A DNA stretch of 64,000 bases, taken from Pomacea canaliculata. Its lineage: Eukaryota > Mollusca > Gastropoda > Architaenioglossa > Ampullariidae. The stretch's first letter is position 1, and each line of letters starts with the position of its first letter. Below are positions 59,201 through 64,000 of the stretch, in pieces. Location: the NCBI RefSeq assembly GCF_003073045.1, contig NC_037602.1:1364001-1428000 (forward strand), written 5' to 3'. The notes below the pieces were generated by a model. The model was not told the origin of the DNA. It searched no databases and saw nothing but the letters and a program-made list of their open reading frames with translations. A program made the position numbers and the translations under genes.

Positions 59201-60280
59201 TTGATCCATTCACACATATAAACATAATTTATCTGTTCATACCAACCTAGGCCACAAGCATGCAACTGAATGCACATAGATACATTAAGCTAGCATCTTT
59301 CATCCTAAACTTCATTACTTTTCTGCTTTCAGAAGCAAGCATGAACAAATCAAAATGCATCAGCTCCACAAGCTCAATGAAAGGTTACCTAAAACATCCA
59401 ACCCAGCTAGAAACACAGCATTGAAATAAACTGATTAAGATCCTGAAACTTCCAGTCTAAACTAAGTAAAATCCCAATCCTGCAGTAAACATCCAGCAAA
59501 AAGACCTGTTAGCTGCCAGTCACATCTACTGATGTTGCTTTAACTGAAATGGTTGGTTATCTTCTATGTAAAGAGGTTCACACCTTTAATTATGATGCCT
59601 GCATGTGTTACCCTCCTCTCTGTGCCACCAAACAAATTTAACAGATGATCCTTTTACTTCCCAGGCCCCACTGTTTGGATTCTCTACCCCTTTCTCTTCA
59701 AACTGTGACTACATTTGACGCTTGAAATCCATCCAAAATTCCTCCCTTGCATAATCAAGTTTACTACTCCACTCAGTTCTCAGTTCCTCATCGATGCACT
59801 TTGTTCATGGTTGCCACGGTACCATCCATTTGCTGTCACATGTTTTTTGTATGGTTACTGTCAGTTCATTTGTAGTCTTTCATGTGCAGCACAGTGAATT
59901 TCCATACACATGGGGAAATGCACTTTACAAACACAATTATTATTATAACTATAATTTGCACCTTGTGAAGTTGGACTGAGCTTTCTCAATCAAGTTTATA
60001 AATCCCAAGGGAATCTACACATGCTAGTGTCATATAAACATCCTCACCTCTTCATTCATTTACATGCATCCACTGGCATGCACAGGCACACAAATGTCTG
60101 AATGCATCACTGAATTTACAGTTGAGCAGAAATTATTCTTTTATTTTATATTTATATGGGGTAGTTTCTGTGTGCTATGTTATCACTCTTGCTACTAACA
60201 TTTGCCTGTCTTGGTTTCCATGACAAGCTAGATCACACACAGATGACAAGGTAGTATGTTGATACCAGTTGGAGCTCTCC
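56274..60280. other. Intergenic region between the TMEM53-like and MIB/HERC2 genes
   Basis: About 4 kb without a supported gene. It holds the 3' UTRs of both flanking genes, which converge; a SINE at about 57370-57560; AT/TG microsatellites near 57678 and 57895; and a CA tract near 58270. Short open frames are without domain support. Confidence 0.6.
57370..57565 (-). mobile_element. tRNA-derived SINE
   Basis: On the - strand it begins near 57555 with 'gcagtccagtggtgcaac' then 'agttagtgcc' (A-box-like) and has 'ctgggttaagctctcg' (B-box-like) about 50 bases on. The body includes 'gtgatatagtcttagttgct'. The same body occurs on the + strand at 61440-61575, so this is a dispersed family. Confidence 0.7.
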
Positions 60281-63200
60281 TCATATCTCTTTTTGCAGCA
60301 CTTCTTGATAATTTCCTTCACTTACAACTGCAAGAAAATAAATTCAAGACAAATAACTTTCTACAGTTACATAATGAATTCAAGTAAAGTCATCTATGTC
60401 TAAAAATAAATTAACAAGGACATTAACACATTAGGTATATATTGAAGATATACAACTAGTAGGTATTTAAGACCTATAATGAGTTTTATTTCAGAGATAT
60501 AGTTAGTATTATTGAAGACATATAGTTGGTATATAAGAAGCAATTAAGATGCAACATCAATGGCAGTTTTTTTGGTATGCTTTTTTTCAAAAATGAAAAA
60601 ACATTTAAATCTGTGGAAAATAGTACAGAAAGGGAAGCAAATGTTTCCCTCCCTTTATCTGTGAATAACAAAAGTTAAATTTTAACTAGAATGAATGAGG
60701 GTGGGTCAAAAAATGAATGACACCATAGACTCAGGACTGTGGGAAGTGAAAGTAGTGTCTTGAACAATTGATGAATTTTATTTTGAAATGTATGTAGCAA
60801 GGGTCTGGAGGTTTGTGATGCAATAAACTTCACACTCAGAAAAAAGTGGAGTGGTTACACAGCTCAGTGAAATGAAAAATGCTATAACTTACCTTCTGAT
60901 TTTACTTCGTAAACCAGTCCTTTATCCACAGTCTTCTCCTGGTTTGTCTTAAACAGCACTCTCCGACTGAATACAATAAAATCAATCTAAAAAGACTGTC
61001 TTGATGCTAGTACATTTAATCACTCTTAGATTCTGGGAGAAAATGTACACTATCAAAACACTGTCTGTCAGTGTGAAACTTGCTGATAAACACATCAGCT
61101 GAAATGTAAATTAAAAAGGATACTACTTCATAATCTACTGTTATCAAAAGTTAATGTAAGGAGTACATTTGAACCCCACCAAACCAAAGATAAAAAAAAA
61201 TCTTACTTCAGTCCATTTCTTCGGACTACACAAGAACCTTCCGGGCGGCGTTTATATTCACTTTGTATCTTTTCCTGTAATTCTGGATCATACATATGCC
61301 ACTCATCTATTTTTGATTCTCTCCAAAACCATACACGAGGACCCAATCCTGAAATCAAACACATACCGCACATTTCTCCAGGAATACTAAGAATGAGACT
61401 AAGGAAAGTTCAGTCTGTTCCTGCAATGATTTTGTCACCAATATAGTGATGATGAGCTGTCTGGGTTCAGCTCTTGTCACAGTCATGTTTTTACCCAGGA
61501 TGAAGCACTTAGTTGCAAGGCCAGCTGCTGGGTCATGATATAACCTTAGTTGCTGGTCTAGTGTAAACATCAATTTCCCCCACTACTTCCACCAAGGTGA
61601 TGAAACATTATCAGGTATAGATATATAAATATTATATAGAATTGTTAATACAGATATTAGTATGTGTCTATATATATATTTGATATTATATAGGATGGTA
61701 TGCAGATGATTGACCTTTGAATATCTCAACAGCCCTGAGAGGGTGACTGAAAGGATCTTTTTGTCTCTGGTTAACAATATAGGAGCAGGAGACCTGTTAA
61801 CACCAAGTAATTACTTTTCACCTTCAGATGGGTCATGTCCTCCAACTGCTCCTTGGTCCTCCTCAGATAAGACATGTGAAGAATCTTCAGACTTTGTCAT
61901 AGCATAGCAGATTTCACTACAACAGTCACATATACACACCATGTACAGGATCATAACCATCGCTTGGCCTGCCAAGTTATATCATGTAAAAGTCTGGCAT
62001 CTTTATTAAATATCCATCGTGGAAAATGGTAAACAGGAGGAGTATCTCTTGAAAAAAAAACTTGTCAAACTGAAAAATAATCTCTTCCTCCTACTTTCCT
62101 GCTTATGAACTATACTGCATATAATAACCATCTAAAACAAAAACAAACAAATATTTTCAAGAACATCAGATAATTATAAGATATTGCCCAAAAAATGAGT
62201 ATTGTTAATGATGCTATTATTTATGTAATAATGGCAAAATAAAAATGTTCAAATTTCTTTTAAAATTGACTTCATCCAAATGCTGTTGTCCTTATTTTCA
62301 CTTCATAAAGTTAGGCACATTGTTCTCTATGCCAAATACCAAACAGAAATACTTCTCGGTTTATATTTGACATTATCATAGAAATACTAAATAAGTTCAC
62401 TAATACCTGACTTGAAGCACAGAATTTTTATCTGATGTAAATCTGTATTTGCCAATGTATCCATTACTCCAACGTACCTGAAACCAAATAAGAGACAAAT
62501 ATGGATATTCAGCCCTTCTGATCATCTCAATCTGTTGCAGCATCCATGTATATTAACAGATTGAGGTTCAACCTCTCTTTTTTTTCTGTTTGATGGTATT
62601 TGACATCAGGGAATGATCCCCAGCTTGCCTCAATTGAACACAAATCATTCTTCTGTCAGAATACCTCAATATTCAGCTATCTACTGTGTACTACAATTGA
62701 AGTGACTTGGAACACTTTTCATCCTAAATATCTCTTTGTTGTACAAAACACATCTTCAAATAATGTTTAACTTACTTTGATTTTGCCATCTTTGCGCTTA
62801 CGAATGACGACACCTTTTCCATCGCCAACATCCTCTCCTGATTTCCATCCTTTGCCTGAAAAGTTTTCAATCAATACTACATCCTCTGTTGTCTGTGTAC
62901 TTCTTGGAATGTCAGTTACATTATGTTAAGGCAAATCAGCATGACTGTATAAGCTACAATTCTTGTGATATACTAATATATTCTTAATATGCAAATATAT
63001 ACTAGTGATCCACTAATATATTTGTATTGGCATGCATCTGTGTGTGTACCTGTGGGGATAATGGCTAGAGTAAGCAAGTAAAGTTACATCATGTGTATGA
63101 ATTCCTGTATCTTTTCCATGCAATTATAACATGACTTTAGTAAACCAAAAAACAAAAAAAAACCATACAAAATTATTTTAATGTGGGCACATAGTGCAAT

Positions 63201-64000
63201 CTTGTATTTGCATGCATGCACATGATTCCTATGAATATTTGAACTGTATCCATAATGAAACTAAAATGTCACTGTTAATGTTATCCTCTTTGAATATAAG
63301 TTTTTTTTATTTTTTCTTAATTTTAGTTACACAAATTACAGCGTCTACCACAGATGCAAAAATCAGTACCTTTACTCTCTCTTTCCCAGTGTATCTTTTG
63401 ATACTGTTTTACCTTTTTCAACTTGAACTCCAACTTCAATCAGTTCAGAATCAGCAAGGATCCGAGGACGATGACTGGCTTGCATAACATCAAACTGACC
63501 TCCATCACCATAGCGATAGGCATTGTGAGTCCCATGGTCCCACAGTACATAGATCCAGTCTGTTCAACCAAATTTTAGAAAATCATTGTATATGGGTTGT
63601 TTCAAAGCCAAATGTTTAAAAAATCTTTTTAATGACACAACAGTCAAAGGTTAGTCAGCATTCAACATAAAATATCAATATGCATTAGATATGCAATAAA
63701 ACACATAAGTACAAACATATTTATACATGTCAATATTCATGCACTTTTCATCAAAGTGACAGACATGACAAAATCTTACTGTCTTTTTGACGGTGCTGAA
63801 TGACAGTGCCTGGCTGATCCTTATCTTGGTTGCCCCACTTCCAATCTTGACCACGCACAACTCGTGTGCCCAGTGGCAAAAGCACTCCACTTTTAACACG
63901 TTCTGCAAAATGTATGGAGGTCTTCACATATTAGCACTATCATCAATCATGCCTTGTTCTTACTCTGTTTCAAAAGGTCTGCTTTCTCCCGCATCCCTAC
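60281..64000 (-). CDS. MIB/HERC2-domain protein with WWE-like C-terminus (3' part, at least nine exons, partial)
   Basis: Inferred exons, 5' to 3': beyond 64000 to 63964, 63902-63780, 63559-63413, 62855-62776, 62477-62407, 61916-61822, 61348-61207, 60966-60893, 60327-60281 (stop TGA). All phases agree. Exons 2-3 encode a MIB/HERC2 domain: GTRVVRGQDWKWGNQDKDQP, then NWIYVLWDHGTHNAYRYGDG and GQFDVM. Exons 4-5 encode a second, shorter MIB-like module (GKGWKSGEDVGDGKGVVIRK, VRWSNGYIGKYRF). Exon 6 is an acidic linker. Exons 7-8 look like a WWE domain: VWFWRESKIDEWHMYDPELQ then VLFKTNQEKTVDKGLVYEV. MIB/HERC2 domains occur in E3 ubiquitin ligases (Mind bomb, HERC2), and WWE domains bind poly-ADP-ribose or ligase partners. 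The N-terminal part, where a RING or other catalytic domain might be, is outside the window. Confidence 0.78.
61440..61575 (+). mobile_element. tRNA-derived SINE, same family as 57370-57565
   Basis: The + strand reads 'gctgtctgggttcagctctt', which corresponds to 'gctgtcctgggttaagctct' of the other copy. The tail 'catgatataaccttagttgc' also matches. The copy is 5'-truncated and lies in an intron of the MIB/HERC2 gene. Confidence 0.65.

Noticed and set aside
1-64000. tRNA or rRNA genes
   Set aside because: Only degenerate tRNA-like A and B boxes inside SINEs were found; no cloverleaf with intact stems was recognised.

Overview
The window is animal nuclear DNA, most likely from a lophotrochozoan and probably a gastropod mollusc. 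Every gene is split by GT-AG introns. The DNA is AT-rich and full of microsatellites, tRNA-derived SINEs, LINE tails and decayed transposons. The protein families (C3orf38-like, NEIL1, TMEM53-like, MIB/HERC2, DEATH-TIR) are metazoan. The species call is inference; the exon models below were built by hand from splice sites, reading phase and family resemblance.

Layout. (1) 1-21.8 kb holds a tandem array of three C3orf38-like genes on the + strand. Copies A (2566-6532) and B (9290-13342) lie in near-identical units of about 6.8 kb. Copy C (14928-21781) shares only the upstream part of the unit and then diverges. Each unit carries an alternative first exon (alpha), and A and B also have a second one (beta). 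The genes have a repetitive Ser/Thr-rich middle made of symmetric phase-0 exons, plus a 60-bp coding VNTR with 7 copies in A and 9 in B. A decayed DIRS-type retroelement sits in intron 2 of copy C. (2) 21.8-25.6 kb is intergenic with LINE reverse-transcriptase relics. (3) 25.6-28.7 kb, - strand, is a complete NEIL1 DNA glycosylase gene in six exons. (4) 28.8-32.4 kb is intergenic with a hAT transposase relic. (5) 32.4-37.3 kb, + strand, is a protein of about 1187 aa with a degenerate NERD-like nuclease region and an SF1-helicase-like P-loop lacking the Walker A lysine. (6) 37.3-40.8 kb is intergenic with a minisatellite and a complete Tigger-like element (862 bp, TA target duplication). (7) 40.8-52.7 kb, - strand, is a gene of at least 21 coding exons for about 1290 aa: a long helical ARM/HEAT-like region, a coiled coil, a DEATH domain, two TIR domains and a C-terminal CaaX box (CVIS). 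(8) 55.0-56.3 kb, + strand, is a TMEM53/DUF829-like hydrolase. (9) 60.3-64.0 kb, - strand, is the 3' part of a gene with MIB/HERC2 modules and a WWE-like C-terminus, running off the right edge.

The most notable items are the DEATH-TIR-TIR-CaaX protein, which looks like a membrane-anchored, possibly NAD-cleaving immune or cell-death signaller; its neighbour, the NERD/SF1-like pseudoenzyme; and the rapidly changing C3orf38-like array. A functional link between the first two is only an inference from proximity.
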